A DNA stretch of 64,000 nucleotides from Bog-473 sp963779735 (GCA_963779735.1 CAVZZJ010000002.1:310001-374000), one strand, 5' to 3'. Positions 16,935 through 26,380 are shown, counted from the stretch's first letter. Notes: generated by a model from the sequence alone, not told the origin. A program made the numbers and translations.

Positions 16935-17654
16935 ATGGCAACGTACGTCTTGGTGCACGGAGGTGGGCACGGCGGGTGGTGCTACAAGCCGATCGCTCCC
17001 CTGCTCCGGTCGGAAGGCCACGAGGTCTACACGCCGACGTTGACGGGTCTCGGGGAACGCTCACACCTCATCGGACCCCACGTCGACCTGGACGTCCACA
17101 TCACCGACGTGGTCAACGTCCTGCACTTCGAGGACCTGACCGACGTCATCCTGGTCGGTCACAGCTACGGCGGGTTGGTGATCACCGGCGCTGCGGATCG
17201 GGCGCTCGACCGGGTAGGCCAACTCGTGTACCTGGACGGCGCCATTCCGGAGAACGGTGAGTCGCTGGCGGACATGACGCCGGCGATCATGGGCGCCACG
17301 CACGCAGAGGCCCGTACGGTGGACGGAACAGTGCTCGTCCTTTGGCCGGGGCCCGAGGCGGGGCGGCGCTACGGGGTGACCGACCCCACCGCGCTGGCCT
17401 GGATGCAGATCCGTCTCACACCGCACCCTTGGGAGTCGTTCACGCAGCCCCTCCTGCTAACCGACGAGGCCGCAGTGAAGCGGATCCCACGAACCAACAT
17501 CAACTGCACGGAGACCCTGACGCGGCGACCGCCCGAACGCGCCGCCCGGGCCTTCGTGGCCGACCGGGTCTTCGAGATCGACACGGGGCATGACCTGATG
17601 ATCACCGAGCCGCGCGCCGTGGCGGACATGCTGTTGGGCCTGGCCGATACGTGA
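16935..17654 (+). CDS. Alpha/beta-hydrolase (EstC/salicylate-esterase-like)
   Basis: 239 aa. YVLVHGGGHGGWCYKPI is the oxyanion-hole region, LVGHSYGGLVI carries the nucleophile Ser, and EIDTGHDLMITEP the catalytic His. TGLGERSHL is typical of the plant methyl-esterase/EstC-like subgroup. Cytoplasmic (no signal peptide). Probably hydrolyses a small ester; substrate unknown. It converges on the acyl-CoA reductase gene 26 bp downstream. Confidence 0.82.
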   Translation: MATYVLVHGGGHGGWCYKPIAPLLRSEGHEVYTPTLTGLGERSHLIGPHVDLDVHITDVVNVLHFEDLTDVILVGHSYGGLVITGAADRALDRVGQLVYLDGAIPENGESLADMTPAIMGATHAEARTVDGTVLVLWPGPEAGRRYGVTDPTALAWMQIRLTPHPWESFTQPLLLTDEAAVKRIPRTNINCTETLTRRPPERAARAFVADRVFEIDTGHDLMITEPRAVADMLLGLADT

Positions 17655-17680
17655 CCCAGTGGCCTCGGTTGGGGCCGTGT

Positions 17681-19159
17681 TCAGTGCAGGTCGGTGGAGT
17701 CGTCGAGCACCCAGCGCACCATTCGCCGCATCGGCTCCATGCCGTCATGGGGCATGCCGAAGCGCTGCTCGGGGTCTGCGCCGGGCGGGTTGTCGGCGTG
17801 GTTCGCCCCCAGGGGGATGATGCGCTGCACCCCGTGGAGCGCCAGATCGTCGCGCAGCTGCTCGCGTAGTCGCTCGGGATAGATGCCGACCGTCTGGGTC
17901 TCCTCGTTGACCCACTGCGGCACCCGGGTGATGTCGGCGACCGGCACCAAATTGACGATCCGGTTGGTCAATCGGTCGCAGAACTCGACGGGCTCCTCTG
18001 TCCGGGAAACCACCGCGCCGCCGAAGGCTGAATCCCCCACGACCCGGTAGTACTCGTCGTCGAGGGCCACGGCCTGCAGCTCGTCGTCCAGATCGGGGTC
18101 CGGGCGCTTCGGTGCGGTGGAGATCCCCGGAGGCAGTGCGCCAAACGCCCGGTGGACCGCATGGCCCAGCTCCTCCAGACGCGTCAGGTCCTCCTCGTCG
18201 GTGCCGCACTCGACGTAGACCACCCGCGTGCTCGAGCAGGCCGTCTGGTTCATGTGTCCCGCCATCAGGGCGATACCATCTGCCGCCTCGGCCATGGCCG
18301 GCGAGCTCTCCAGCGCGGCATGACCGACGATCGAGATCGAGAGCTTCGGGTTCATGGCGATCAGCTCAATGCCCGGCACGAGGTACTTCTGAATGTGCAC
18401 CATGGAAGCAGTGCCCCCCCACGCCGTCAGCTTCTCTATGCGCGCCGGCCGGATGATCTGGCTCTCGACCTCCTCGTCGCCGCCCTTCCAGTAGGCCACG
18501 GCGAAGTGCCGGGTGACCGGATGATCCGGGTCGAGGTCGATCATCGACTGCACGATGGCCGCCGCGGTGAACGGGTCGTTCGACGGCATCTTGATCAGGC
18601 AGTCTGCCTTGCACAGCGCGGAGCGGACCACCGTAATGGCCGCCGTGATCGGCACGTTCCCGGCGATGATGTGAAGGTTGCGGGTGCCCACCGCCCTCAT
18701 CCGGACCGACGACTGGCCGGGACGGCCCCGCTCCACCCACCCGTCGAGGTGGGCCTTGCCTATCGTCCTCTCCACCATGCCGTTGAGCCGCGCCCGGCTG
18801 AACTGGTAGGGAAACTCGTCGTACACGGAGCGCAACACGGGCTCGGTCAGCTCACCTGCGTCCAGCGCCAGGCGGAAGGCGGCCTGCACGAGCGGGTTCT
18901 CGTCGAGCGTAAGCCGGGGCCCGAGCTCGGTGAGGAAGTCGATGATCTCGTCAATGGGGGTGTCGTGCAGATCCCGCAGCTCGCTCGGGTCCGTCAGCAC
19001 GAGCTGACCGGCGTACCGCTTCGGATCCGGGGTCCGGAAGCGGGCGCCCACGCGACCTCCGAACTCGACGGCATCGTCGCCCGGTTCTATGACGCGGCCG
19101 CGGATGAGGAACGGGATATCCATGACGGAGGTCTCAAGGGGTGCGGTGCCGATGGCCAT
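17681..19159 (-). CDS. LuxC-like acyl-CoA/acyl-enzyme reductase
   Basis: 492 aa, aldehyde-dehydrogenase superfamily of the LuxC type. HIIAGNVPITAAITVVRSALCKADCLIKMPSNDP is the nucleotide-binding core, and the catalytic Cys lies in GHMNQTACSSTRVVYVE. LuxC proteins reduce fatty acyl thioesters to aldehydes with NADPH. The start ATG at 19159 shares one base with the stop of the upstream LuxE-like gene (TGATG), so the two are coupled. No luciferase luxAB genes of the light-emitting type adjoin, so the aldehyde is probably a metabolic intermediate. Confidence 0.85.
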   Translation of the reverse strand: MAIGTAPLETSVMDIPFLIRGRVIEPGDDAVEFGGRVGARFRTPDPKRYAGQLVLTDPSELRDLHDTPIDEIIDFLTELGPRLTLDENPLVQAAFRLALDAGELTEPVLRSVYDEFPYQFSRARLNGMVERTIGKAHLDGWVERGRPGQSSVRMRAVGTRNLHIIAGNVPITAAITVVRSALCKADCLIKMPSNDPFTAAAIVQSMIDLDPDHPVTRHFAVAYWKGGDEEVESQIIRPARIEKLTAWGGTASMVHIQKYLVPGIELIAMNPKLSISIVGHAALESSPAMAEAADGIALMAGHMNQTACSSTRVVYVECGTDEEDLTRLEELGHAVHRAFGALPPGISTAPKRPDPDLDDELQAVALDDEYYRVVGDSAFGGAVVSRTEEPVEFCDRLTNRIVNLVPVADITRVPQWVNEETQTVGIYPERLREQLRDDLALHGVQRIIPLGANHADNPPGADPEQRFGMPHDGMEPMRRMVRWVLDDSTDLH

Positions 19160-20562
19160 CAGATCGTGCTCACGTAGTCCATGAAGTCGCTGTAGGCCTT
19201 GACCGTACCAGCGCACGTCAGCTTGTCGTCGGTGACACCCTCCAGCTCCGAGAAGCGGACGACCTGGCGCTCGATTCTCGGGTTCGGCCATCCGCAGCCG
19301 CAGTCGTCATCCCAGTGCAGGGTGACCCGATCGCCGGAGATGAAGCCACCCCAGTAGGTCTCGGCCAGGAAATCGAACAGGGCCATGCGCCCCGTTTGCA
19401 CCCCCTCTCGGGGTAGGGCGACGAAGTCCTCGTCGAGCACGATGGGCGCCGTAAAGGGGAAGAAGTGGAAGGATCCCCTCTCACAGAGCGGATTGTTGCC
19501 CATGATCTCGGACATGCCGTAGTGGGAGTGCATGCGCTCGATGCCGAGGAAGTCCGTGATGCGCCGCTCCCAGTCGGGGGGTGCGTCCTTGTAGCCCTTC
19601 ATCCCCCCACCCCCGATGAGGATGGAGTCGGGGGCGAAATCGCATCGGAACCCCTTCTCCGCTGCCTTCACCGCCAAGCGGGTCAGATCGGCGAAGCCGC
19701 CGCCGATGCGCACCCGCTGGCCCTGGTACTCCTCGGCCAGCTTGGTGAACCAGATTTCGAGATCCTCGTCCCGGTTGCGGCTGGCTGCTATGAGATCGGC
19801 CCGCTGTTCGAGCAGTCGGGGGCTGATCTGCAGCCTGTCGAGTTCGCCGCGCGCCTCGGCGGCCTGGTATCGCCCCATCAGGGAGAGCAGGTCGGCCGAG
19901 ATGGCGTGGTCGTAGAGAGCGTTGCGGTTCTCGTCGCCGCCGGCCTGGGCACAGGCGAAGAGGTACTGCATCTTCACCGCCATCTGATGGCCCTTGCGGT
20001 AGTTCGCGGTGAAGTAGGGGATCGTCTCGATCCTGAAGTCGACGCCGGTGAGCGCTCGGAGCAGCTCGAAGTACGCGTTCTTCCAGGCCGGCCATTCGGT
20101 CTGCGAGCGGGGGATGAAGCTGAGCTTGCCCGTGGTCCCCGTCGAGTGCCCGATGATCATGCCGTGCTCCTCGAGCCTGTCGATCCAGGAGTCCAACGAG
20201 TCAACGCCGTCGAGCGGGATCCGACCGAGGTCGTGCGTCGTCAGCCGCTGGAGCCAGGTGGTCAGGCGGTCGTACTGGCCCTTTTCAATGAGGCTGAGCG
20301 GGTAGCTCTTCAGCACCCGGTGATCGAAGAACACCGGGATGGAGTCGTCGATCGCCTCGACGTGGTCGACGGCCTGGCGTGCGGCCAGCTTGCCCAGGGC
20401 ATCGAGCCTCGGCCGCAGGGACTCGAAGCGCCCGATGAACGCCTGGCGCTGTGCCTCCTCCACCTCGGCCCGGGACAGCGAGAACAGCCTCTCGAACGGG
20501 ACCGAGGCCCACGAGCCTGGATCCGCCGGGTTCAGGGTCACACCTTTGGTGGGCTGGCTCAT
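19159..20562 (-). CDS. LuxE-like acyl-protein synthetase
   Basis: 467 aa. GHSTGTTGKLSFIPRS is an adenylate-forming P-loop; GGGGMKGY and MHSHYGMSEIMGNNP are the later nucleotide-binding motifs of the LuxE/PaaK-related family. It should activate a carboxylic acid as acyl-AMP and pass it to a Cys, feeding the LuxC-like reductase encoded immediately downstream. The ATG is preceded by GGGGG. It diverges from a TetR gene across 59 bp that holds a candidate operator. Confidence 0.82.
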   Translation of the reverse strand: MSQPTKGVTLNPADPGSWASVPFERLFSLSRAEVEEAQRQAFIGRFESLRPRLDALGKLAARQAVDHVEAIDDSIPVFFDHRVLKSYPLSLIEKGQYDRLTTWLQRLTTHDLGRIPLDGVDSLDSWIDRLEEHGMIIGHSTGTTGKLSFIPRSQTEWPAWKNAYFELLRALTGVDFRIETIPYFTANYRKGHQMAVKMQYLFACAQAGGDENRNALYDHAISADLLSLMGRYQAAEARGELDRLQISPRLLEQRADLIAASRNRDEDLEIWFTKLAEEYQGQRVRIGGGFADLTRLAVKAAEKGFRCDFAPDSILIGGGGMKGYKDAPPDWERRITDFLGIERMHSHYGMSEIMGNNPLCERGSFHFFPFTAPIVLDEDFVALPREGVQTGRMALFDFLAETYWGGFISGDRVTLHWDDDCGCGWPNPRIERQVVRFSELEGVTDDKLTCAGTVKAYSDFMDYVSTI

Positions 20563-20592
20563 TGCTACCCCCGCTATCTCCTGTTGAGGAAC

Positions 20593-20608
20593 TATACGTT
20601 TGCGTTTA
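20593..20608. promoter_or_regulatory. Candidate TetR operator in the luxE-like/tetR divergent gap
   Basis: TATACG and CGTTTA flank TTTG: an imperfect palindrome (one mismatch per 6-bp arm) in an AT-rich patch midway between the two divergent starts. It fits local control by the adjacent TetR protein. Confidence 0.35.
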
Positions 20609-20621
20609 CATTTACCGGGTG

Positions 20622-21332
20622 ATGATATCCGACCGGAGCGAACCGGGTCGACCCCCGGCGCGGCGGATGGGCCGCCCGACCAGGGCGGAGTCGGCCGACC
20701 TGCGAGAGCTCCTGCGGCACGCCGCCCTCAAGATGTTCCTCGATCACGGCTACAACGGCACCACGATGGAGGCGGTCGCGCTCGCCGCCGGCGTGTCGAA
20801 ACGCACGCTGTACGCCGCCTACCCGGACAAGCGGGCGCTGTTCGGCTCGGTCGTCACGTGGGCGTTGGGCCGCCAGGAGTGGGCAGAGCCGGCAACTGAA
20901 ACCTCCCCGGACGACCTCGCCGGAGGACTCAGGGCGATCGCGCGCTCCACCCTCGCCCGGGCGCTCGATCCCGATATCGTCCGACTCAGCCGGATGGCGA
21001 TGACCGAGGCGGCTCGGTTCCCCGAGATCGTGGGCGACGCGCACTCACTCTTGTGGTCCCCACGCCTGCGCGCGGTCATGGAGCTCCTGCAACGCCACAC
21101 CCAGGACGGCACGGTGGAGGTCGACGATCCCGAGCTGGCGGCGGAACAGTTCCTCGCCATGGTGTCGGCGATACCGGCGCGGCTGGCGGCGTTCGGCGTG
21201 TTCCGCCCGGTCGAGGTGGAGGATCGCCACCTCGACCACGCCGTCACGCTGTTCCTCGAGGGTGCACTGACCAGGTCCTCAGGGTCGCACCGACCGATCG
21301 ACCGACCCGACAGGAGACGAGAAGGCCCGTGA
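20622..21332 (+). CDS. TetR-family transcriptional regulator
   Basis: 236 aa. The helix-turn-helix is TTMEAVALAAGVSKRTLYAAYPDKRALF near residues 45-75, and the rest is a typical ligand-binding helical domain (TetR_C-like). The start ATG (a GTG lies one codon before) is 59 bp from the divergent LuxE-like gene, suggesting it represses that pair and itself. Its stop overlaps the GTG start of the aldo/keto reductase, so the two are coexpressed. Confidence 0.88.
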   Translation: MISDRSEPGRPPARRMGRPTRAESADLRELLRHAALKMFLDHGYNGTTMEAVALAAGVSKRTLYAAYPDKRALFGSVVTWALGRQEWAEPATETSPDDLAGGLRAIARSTLARALDPDIVRLSRMAMTEAARFPEIVGDAHSLLWSPRLRAVMELLQRHTQDGTVEVDDPELAAEQFLAMVSAIPARLAAFGVFRPVEVEDRHLDHAVTLFLEGALTRSSGSHRPIDRPDRRREGP

Positions 21333-22384
21333 CGTCCCACCCGACACACCCCGCCGCCGAGATGGAGACCCGACGGGTCGGTCGCAGCGGCCTCTACCTC
21401 TCGCAGCTCGGACTGGGGGCGATGACCTTCGGCGCCAACGATTGGGGATGTGACGAGGACACGGCGATCCGCCTGGTCCATCGCTATCTCGACGCGGGAG
21501 GAAACTTCGTGGACACCGCGGATGTCTACGGCTCTTCGGAGGAGATCGTCGGCCGTGCCGTGCGGGACCGCCGCCCGAACGTCGTGCTGGCCACCAAGTT
21601 CGGGCTGCCGACGGGACCCGGACCCCATCAACGGGGCAGCAGCCGTATCCACATAAGGGCGGCATGCGACGCAAGCCTCCGCAGGTTGGCGACGGACTAC
21701 ATCGACCTCTACCAGCTCCACGTCGAGGACGAGGCGACGCCCCTGGAGGAGACCGTGGCGGCCCTCGATGATCTCGTTCGCGCCGGCAAGGTGCTCTACA
21801 TCGGCGCGTCCAATCTACGCGCGTACCGCCTGATGAAGGCTCTGGCGATCAGTGACGCGTTCGGGGCGGCCCGATTCATCTCCTACCAGGGCCAGTACAA
21901 CCTCATCGTGCGCACGCTGGAGCGTGAGCACTTCCCGTTGCTGGAGGAGGAGGGGCTCGGCTTCCTGAGCTGGAGCCCCTTGGCCGCGGGGATGCTCACC
22001 GGCAAGGTCAAACCGGGCGTGAGGTCGGGCGAAACCCGCCTCGCCCAGCGTGACATCGCCGTCGACTCGCTGGTGAAGAACGACTACGGCTTCGCCGTGG
22101 CGGCAGCCGTGCAGAAGGGGGCGGCCGAAATCGGGTGCACACCGGCGCAGCTCGCCCTGGCCTGGCAACGCAGCAGGCCGGTCACCTCCGTGATCATCGG
22201 GGCGCGGTCGATGGACCAGCTCAATGACAACCTGGCCTCGCTGGACGTCACCATCCCCCCGGAGATCGCCGACCAGCTCGAGCAGGCAACCCGCCTTCCG
22301 CCCGAGTACCCCGGGACGTTCATTGAGATCTTCCAGCAGTTTCTACGCGGTGGACTGACCACCATGGTCGGTCGACGGGACTGA
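21329..22384 (+). CDS. Aldo/keto reductase
   Basis: 351 aa. Catalytic tetrad residues visible: Asp and Tyr in NFVDTADVYGSSEE, Lys in VLATKFG, His in LYQLHVED; NADPH-binding VIIGARSMDQLNDNL near the C-terminus. Probably reduces an aldehyde or ketone to an alcohol in the cytoplasm; next to the LuxC/LuxE-like pair it could reduce the aldehyde they make (inference). GTG at 21329 overlaps the TetR stop (GTGA); the ATG at 21362 is an alternative start. Confidence 0.88.
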   Translation: MTSHPTHPAAEMETRRVGRSGLYLSQLGLGAMTFGANDWGCDEDTAIRLVHRYLDAGGNFVDTADVYGSSEEIVGRAVRDRRPNVVLATKFGLPTGPGPHQRGSSRIHIRAACDASLRRLATDYIDLYQLHVEDEATPLEETVAALDDLVRAGKVLYIGASNLRAYRLMKALAISDAFGAARFISYQGQYNLIVRTLEREHFPLLEEEGLGFLSWSPLAAGMLTGKVKPGVRSGETRLAQRDIAVDSLVKNDYGFAVAAAVQKGAAEIGCTPAQLALAWQRSRPVTSVIIGARSMDQLNDNLASLDVTIPPEIADQLEQATRLPPEYPGTFIEIFQQFLRGGLTTMVGRRD

Positions 22385-22401
22385 CCCGGCGCGCTGTCGG
22401 C

Positions 22402-23865
22402 TCAACGCAACCGCAGGTAGCAATCCGGCGAGGCCTCGCGTCGCTCGTCTCGCAGTCGGCTGCGGCGGATCTTGCCGGCCTCGTCGCGCAGCGAGGGTCC
22501 GACGAACTCGCAGGTGTAGGGGATCTTGTGGCGAGCCAGCAGAGGCTGTAAGAAGCCAGCGAGCTCGGCTGGGTCGGGCGCGTCCTCACCCGGTGCCAGC
22601 TCAATGATCGCGTGCGCCCGAGCGCCGAGATCGGGGTGCGGCAGGCCCACGACCGCCGCGGAGACGACTCCCGGCATCTGCTCTATGGCCCCCTCTATCT
22701 CCGCCGGGTAGAGGTTGACGCCACCGGTGAGGATCATGTCCGTGCGGCGGTCGGCCAGGTAGAGGTAGCCGTCCCCGTCAACTGACCCCATGTCGCCAAA
22801 GGTCTGTGCGACGTCGTGCGGATGACCCATCGGATTCCCCTCCGGCGGGTAGAACCAGACGGTACCGATCTCGCCCGCCGGGACGACCTTGCCGTCGTCG
22901 TCGCGGATCTCGGTCCGGGCCTGCACCTGGCCGACCGAACCACGGTGCTCGAGCCACTCGACCCCGTTGATCATCGTGGCGCCGAAGCCCTCCGTGCCCC
23001 CGTAAATCTCCCAGATCTTCTCGGGACCGACCCACTCGATCCAGGCCGCTTTGACCCACGGCGGGCACGGCGCCGCCATGTGCATGACGACCTCGAGTGA
23101 AGAGACGTCGGCCGTCTTCCGGAGCTCGTCGGGGAGGGCCAGGATCCGACTCATCATGGTGGGCACGAGATAGGCCCACCGGACCCGGTGCCGCTCGACC
23201 AGCCGAAGCCACTCGGCGGCGTCGAAGCGCTCCATGAGCAGCACGTGGCAGCCCCAGCACAGCGCCCAGTTCGTCTGCGAGAAGCTCGCGTTGTGATAGG
23301 CGGCGGCGGGATGAAGCACCACGTCGTCGACCTCTATGCGCAGGAGGGGGTACGGGTCGGCCGGGTCGATGGCCGAGCTGCGGTTCTCCCAGATCAACCT
23401 GGGAAGCCCCGTGCTTCCCCCGCTGGTGCTGGCCTTCCACATGGTGGCCACCACGTCGGGCAGCGGCTCGCCGGAGAGCGACGGGTCGGGGGAGAAGTCG
23501 GTCGGCAGTGTTGCCACGCCGACGAGGCGCCCGGGGTCGACTCCGACGATCAGCTTCGGGTCGGCCTGGGCGGCAAGGTGCCGGAGTTCCTGGTCGGCGA
23601 TTCTCGGTGGCAGCGGGATGACCAGCGCACCGAGCTTCCAGAGTGCGAAGCAGGTGATCTGGTGCTGTGGACCCGTTGGCAACACCACGGCCACCCGATC
23701 GTCGTGGCCGACCCCCCGACCGGCCAACGCGCGGGCCAAGCGGTTGGCGGCACGATCGAGCGCACGGCGTGTGTAGGTTTCGTCGCCCATCGTCAAGGCC
23801 GGGCGTTCGGGTCGGCGTTCGGCCTGCCAGCTCAGCGCCGAGCCCATGGACATCGGCCCGCTCAC
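22402..23865 (-). CDS. AMP-dependent acyl-CoA synthetase/ligase
   Basis: 487 aa, ANL superfamily. The P-loop is STSGGSTGLPR, then IYGGTEGFGATM, the hinge DRRTDMILTGGVNLYPAEIE and near the C-terminus a Lys in RDEAGKIRRSRLR, the adenylation Lys. It activates a carboxylic acid to its CoA ester. GTG start overlaps the stop of the upstream crotonase (GTGA), so it is the third gene of a crotonase-crotonase-ligase operon, pointing to degradation of a cyclic or branched acid. Confidence 0.87.
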   Translation of the reverse strand: MSGPMSMGSALSWQAERRPERPALTMGDETYTRRALDRAANRLARALAGRGVGHDDRVAVVLPTGPQHQITCFALWKLGALVIPLPPRIADQELRHLAAQADPKLIVGVDPGRLVGVATLPTDFSPDPSLSGEPLPDVVATMWKASTSGGSTGLPRLIWENRSSAIDPADPYPLLRIEVDDVVLHPAAAYHNASFSQTNWALCWGCHVLLMERFDAAEWLRLVERHRVRWAYLVPTMMSRILALPDELRKTADVSSLEVVMHMAAPCPPWVKAAWIEWVGPEKIWEIYGGTEGFGATMINGVEWLEHRGSVGQVQARTEIRDDDGKVVPAGEIGTVWFYPPEGNPMGHPHDVAQTFGDMGSVDGDGYLYLADRRTDMILTGGVNLYPAEIEGAIEQMPGVVSAAVVGLPHPDLGARAHAIIELAPGEDAPDPAELAGFLQPLLARHKIPYTCEFVGPSLRDEAGKIRRSRLRDERREASPDCYLRLR

Positions 23866-24635
23866 GACGACCTCGCGGCTCGGGCGCGGGCGAACGCTTC
23901 GACCCCCTCGCGCAACGAGGGGCTGGAGGTCACGTGCAGGTGACGTGCCGACTCGACCTCAATGTACTCCTCAAGGTCCATCCGCTCGGCGGAGAGCACG
24001 TTGGCCTTCATCATCCGCAGTGGGAACGGGTGGTGGCCGGCCAGCTCGTCGGCCAGTGCGAGGACGGCACCGTGGAGCGTCTCGGCCGGGAAGAGCCGGG
24101 TGACGAGGCCCATCGCCAGGGCGTCCTGTGCCGTCACCTTCTCTGGGAAGAAGAGCAGCTCCCGGGCGCGGGCCGCGCCGACGAGGCGCTCCAGCGACCA
24201 CACGAGGCCCATGTCCCCGGACACGCCGACCTTGAGAAACCCGGTCGCGAACCTGGCGCGCTCGGAGGCGAACCGAAAATCGCATGCGCACGCCCAGCCC
24301 ATCGCCGCACCGGCGCAACCACCGTCAATGGCGGCGATCGTCACCTGCGGCATCGAATGGAGCAGGGTCGAGGCGTGGTACACCGGACCGAGCTGCTCGA
24401 GCGTCGGAGGGCCCGACGACTCACCGCCGGTGAGGTCGGCACCGACCGAGAAGTCGTCGCCCGCGCCGCGCAACACGACAACCCGCGCGTCACTGTCGGC
24501 AAGCGGGCGCAGCGCTTCATAGAGCTCCTCGCACATGTCGACGGTCACCCCGTTTCGCCGTCCGGGCCGGCTGAGCGTGACGATCGACACAGCGCCCCTC
24601 CCCTCTACCAGCACGGATGATTCCGGGACCGTCAT
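23862..24635 (-). CDS. Enoyl-CoA hydratase/isomerase family protein (crotonase)
   Basis: 257 aa. Oxyanion-hole segments GAGDDFSVGADLTG and AIDGGCAGAAMGWACACD identify the crotonase fold. The first catalytic Glu of hydratases (usually in a PE motif) seems replaced in GFLKVGVSGDMG, whereas a Glu at the second position (ARARELLFF) is present, so isomerase or another crotonase reaction is possible. It lies 25 bp after a second crotonase and overlaps the acyl-CoA ligase. Confidence 0.85.
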   Translation of the reverse strand: MTVPESSVLVEGRGAVSIVTLSRPGRRNGVTVDMCEELYEALRPLADSDARVVVLRGAGDDFSVGADLTGGESSGPPTLEQLGPVYHASTLLHSMPQVTIAAIDGGCAGAAMGWACACDFRFASERARFATGFLKVGVSGDMGLVWSLERLVGAARARELLFFPEKVTAQDALAMGLVTRLFPAETLHGAVLALADELAGHHPFPLRMMKANVLSAERMDLEEYIEVESARHLHVTSSPSLREGVEAFARARAARSS

Positions 24636-24660
24636 CCGCCCGATGATAGGTGAGAGGCCT

Positions 24661-25449
24661 TCATGACGGTGCGCTCCATCGGGGCGCCCGCCGCTCCGCG
24701 AAGGCGCGCGGGCCCTCGGTCGCGTCGGGCGAGGCGAACACCGCCTGCACGGCCGGGAGCTGCCACATGCCCTCCATCGACTCCTGCACGGTGCGACCCT
24801 CGAGCGAGCGCGCCGTCGCCATCACGGCGCGGAGCGCGGTCGGCGAACATTCGAGCATCTCGCGGGCGTAGCGGCGAGCCGTCTCGAGAAGGTGATCCCG
24901 TGGAACCACCTCGTTGACGAAGCCGAGTTGCGCGGCCTCAAGGGCGGACATGTGCCGGCCGGTCAGCATGATGGCGTTGGCTCGCTTGGGCCCGATCTCC
25001 CGGATGAGCCTCTGTATACCCCCGCTGCCGGCGACCAACCCGCGCCGAGGTTCGGGCAGGCCGAAGAAGGCGTCGTCGGCGGCGACGATGAGGTCGCAGG
25101 CCAGCGCGATCTCGAAGCCCCCACCCACGGCGAACCCGTTGACGGCGGCGATCACCGGCTTGGTACGATCGAAGCGAGCGGTGAGCCCACCAAAGCCCGA
25201 CGCGGGCACCGCGTCCTCGAACGCCGTGCGTTCCTCCGTCGACTTCAGGTCGGCTCCGGCGCAGAACGCCCTGTCGCCCGTGCCGGTGATGATGGCCACG
25301 CGGTGCTCATGCACCCGCTCGAACTCGTCGAAGACCTCGTGCAACTCGAAGCTCGCCGAGCGGTTGAGCGCGTTGCGCCGCTCCGGACGGTTGATCGTGA
25401 CGACGAGCACGCCGCCGCTCGAGTCGATCTCGCAGGATCTATAGCTCAT
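24661..25449 (-). CDS. Enoyl-CoA hydratase family protein (crotonase)
   Basis: 262 aa from the ATG giving MSYRSCEIDSSGGVLVVTINRPERRNAL, the natural crotonase start; in-frame GTG/TTG starts upstream would overlap the preceding gene. Motifs: GDRAFCAGADLKS and AVNGFAVGGGFEIALACD for the oxyanion hole, and GLPEPRRGLVAGSGGIQRL with the first catalytic Glu. Likely hydrates an enoyl-CoA in a beta-oxidation-like route, acting with the neighbouring crotonase, which shows the reciprocal Glu pattern. Confidence 0.87.
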   Translation of the reverse strand: MSYRSCEIDSSGGVLVVTINRPERRNALNRSASFELHEVFDEFERVHEHRVAIITGTGDRAFCAGADLKSTEERTAFEDAVPASGFGGLTARFDRTKPVIAAVNGFAVGGGFEIALACDLIVAADDAFFGLPEPRRGLVAGSGGIQRLIREIGPKRANAIMLTGRHMSALEAAQLGFVNEVVPRDHLLETARRYAREMLECSPTALRAVMATARSLEGRTVQESMEGMWQLPAVQAVFASPDATEGPRAFAERRAPRWSAPS

Positions 25450-25465
25450 GCCATCGACCACGGAG

Positions 25466-26380
25466 TCATCGGCGACCTCGGTCAACCTGCGGTACGACCT
25501 CGAGCATGAACCGCTCCAGTGCGTTCAACTCGAACGGGGCCCGGACGCCGATGTTCAACCATTGGGCTCCCGCCGCCTCGTAGCGGCCGAGCTTCTCCAC
25601 TATCTGGTCGACGCTTCCGTACAGGGTGCCCTGCTTCACCACGTCGACCGCATCCCCGAACCGACGCCGTAGGTCCTCCTCGGGATCCCCGTCGGTCAGC
25701 ACCAGCCCGACATTCACTCCGACCACGAGCCTCTCCGGATCGCGAGCGTGCGCCCTCACTATGTCGAGCTTCCGGCTCAGTGCGTCGGGCGAGACGTAGG
25801 CCACGTTCCACCCATCTGCCAGCCTTCCCACTAGTGGAAGCGCGAGCCGCTCGCCGGACGCCCCGATCCAGATTCGCGGCTCGCTCTGCAGGGGCTTGGG
25901 GTTACAGATGGCGTCGGTCAGGGTGTAGAACTCGCCCTGGTAGCGGGCGACGTCCTCCGTCCACAAGAGCCGAATGACCTCCACCGCCTCGGCTAAGCGG
26001 CGGAGTCGCTGCGCCGGCGGGTCGAAGGGGTAGCCGTACCCGCCGTGCTCGAGCTCGTGCCAACCGGCTCCGATACCGAACTCCAACCGACCGGAAGAGA
26101 AGTGGTCGATGGTCGCTGCGGCATTGGCCAGGTCGGCCGGATGTCGGTAGGTCGCGCAGTAGACCAACGAGCCGACTCTGACCCGCGTCGTGGTCAGCGC
26201 GAGTGCCGTATGGCAGCTAACCGCCTCGAAGCAATCCTTGCGGGGATCGACCTGAGATGCGTAGAAATGGTCCCAGATGCTTATCCACTCGAATCCCAGG
26301 TTCTCGGAGACCGTCCACAGCTCACGCAACTCCGAGATGGTGCAGTCCTGTGGCCCGCTGTGCACTCCAAAGTGCAACAT
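25466..26380 (-). CDS. LLM-class flavin-dependent oxidoreductase (probably F420-dependent)
   Basis: 304 aa, luciferase-like TIM barrel. MLHFGVHSGPQ, EWISIWDHFYASQVD, TTTRVRVGSLVYCATYRHPADLANAAATIDHFSSGRLEFGIGAGW and the later WIGASGERLALPLVGRLADGWN are family landmarks. In actinobacteria such proteins usually use coenzyme F420. Substrate unknown. The ATG directly follows the stop of the upstream metallo-beta-lactamase gene, and the crotonase genes follow on the same strand. Confidence 0.86.
   Translation of the reverse strand: MLHFGVHSGPQDCTISELRELWTVSENLGFEWISIWDHFYASQVDPRKDCFEAVSCHTALALTTTRVRVGSLVYCATYRHPADLANAAATIDHFSSGRLEFGIGAGWHELEHGGYGYPFDPPAQRLRRLAEAVEVIRLLWTEDVARYQGEFYTLTDAICNPKPLQSEPRIWIGASGERLALPLVGRLADGWNVAYVSPDALSRKLDIVRAHARDPERLVVGVNVGLVLTDGDPEEDLRRRFGDAVDVVKQGTLYGSVDQIVEKLGRYEAAGAQWLNIGVRAPFELNALERFMLEVVPQVDRGRR

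Noticed and set aside
19159..20562. LuxE-like gene as evidence for bioluminescence
   Set aside because: The nearby luciferase-like proteins are of the F420/LLM oxidoreductase type and not in the same operon; no luxAB pair is present.
21053..21328. N-terminal extension of the aldo/keto reductase
   Set aside because: Overlaps the tetR gene in another frame; conserved protein starts at or after 21329.
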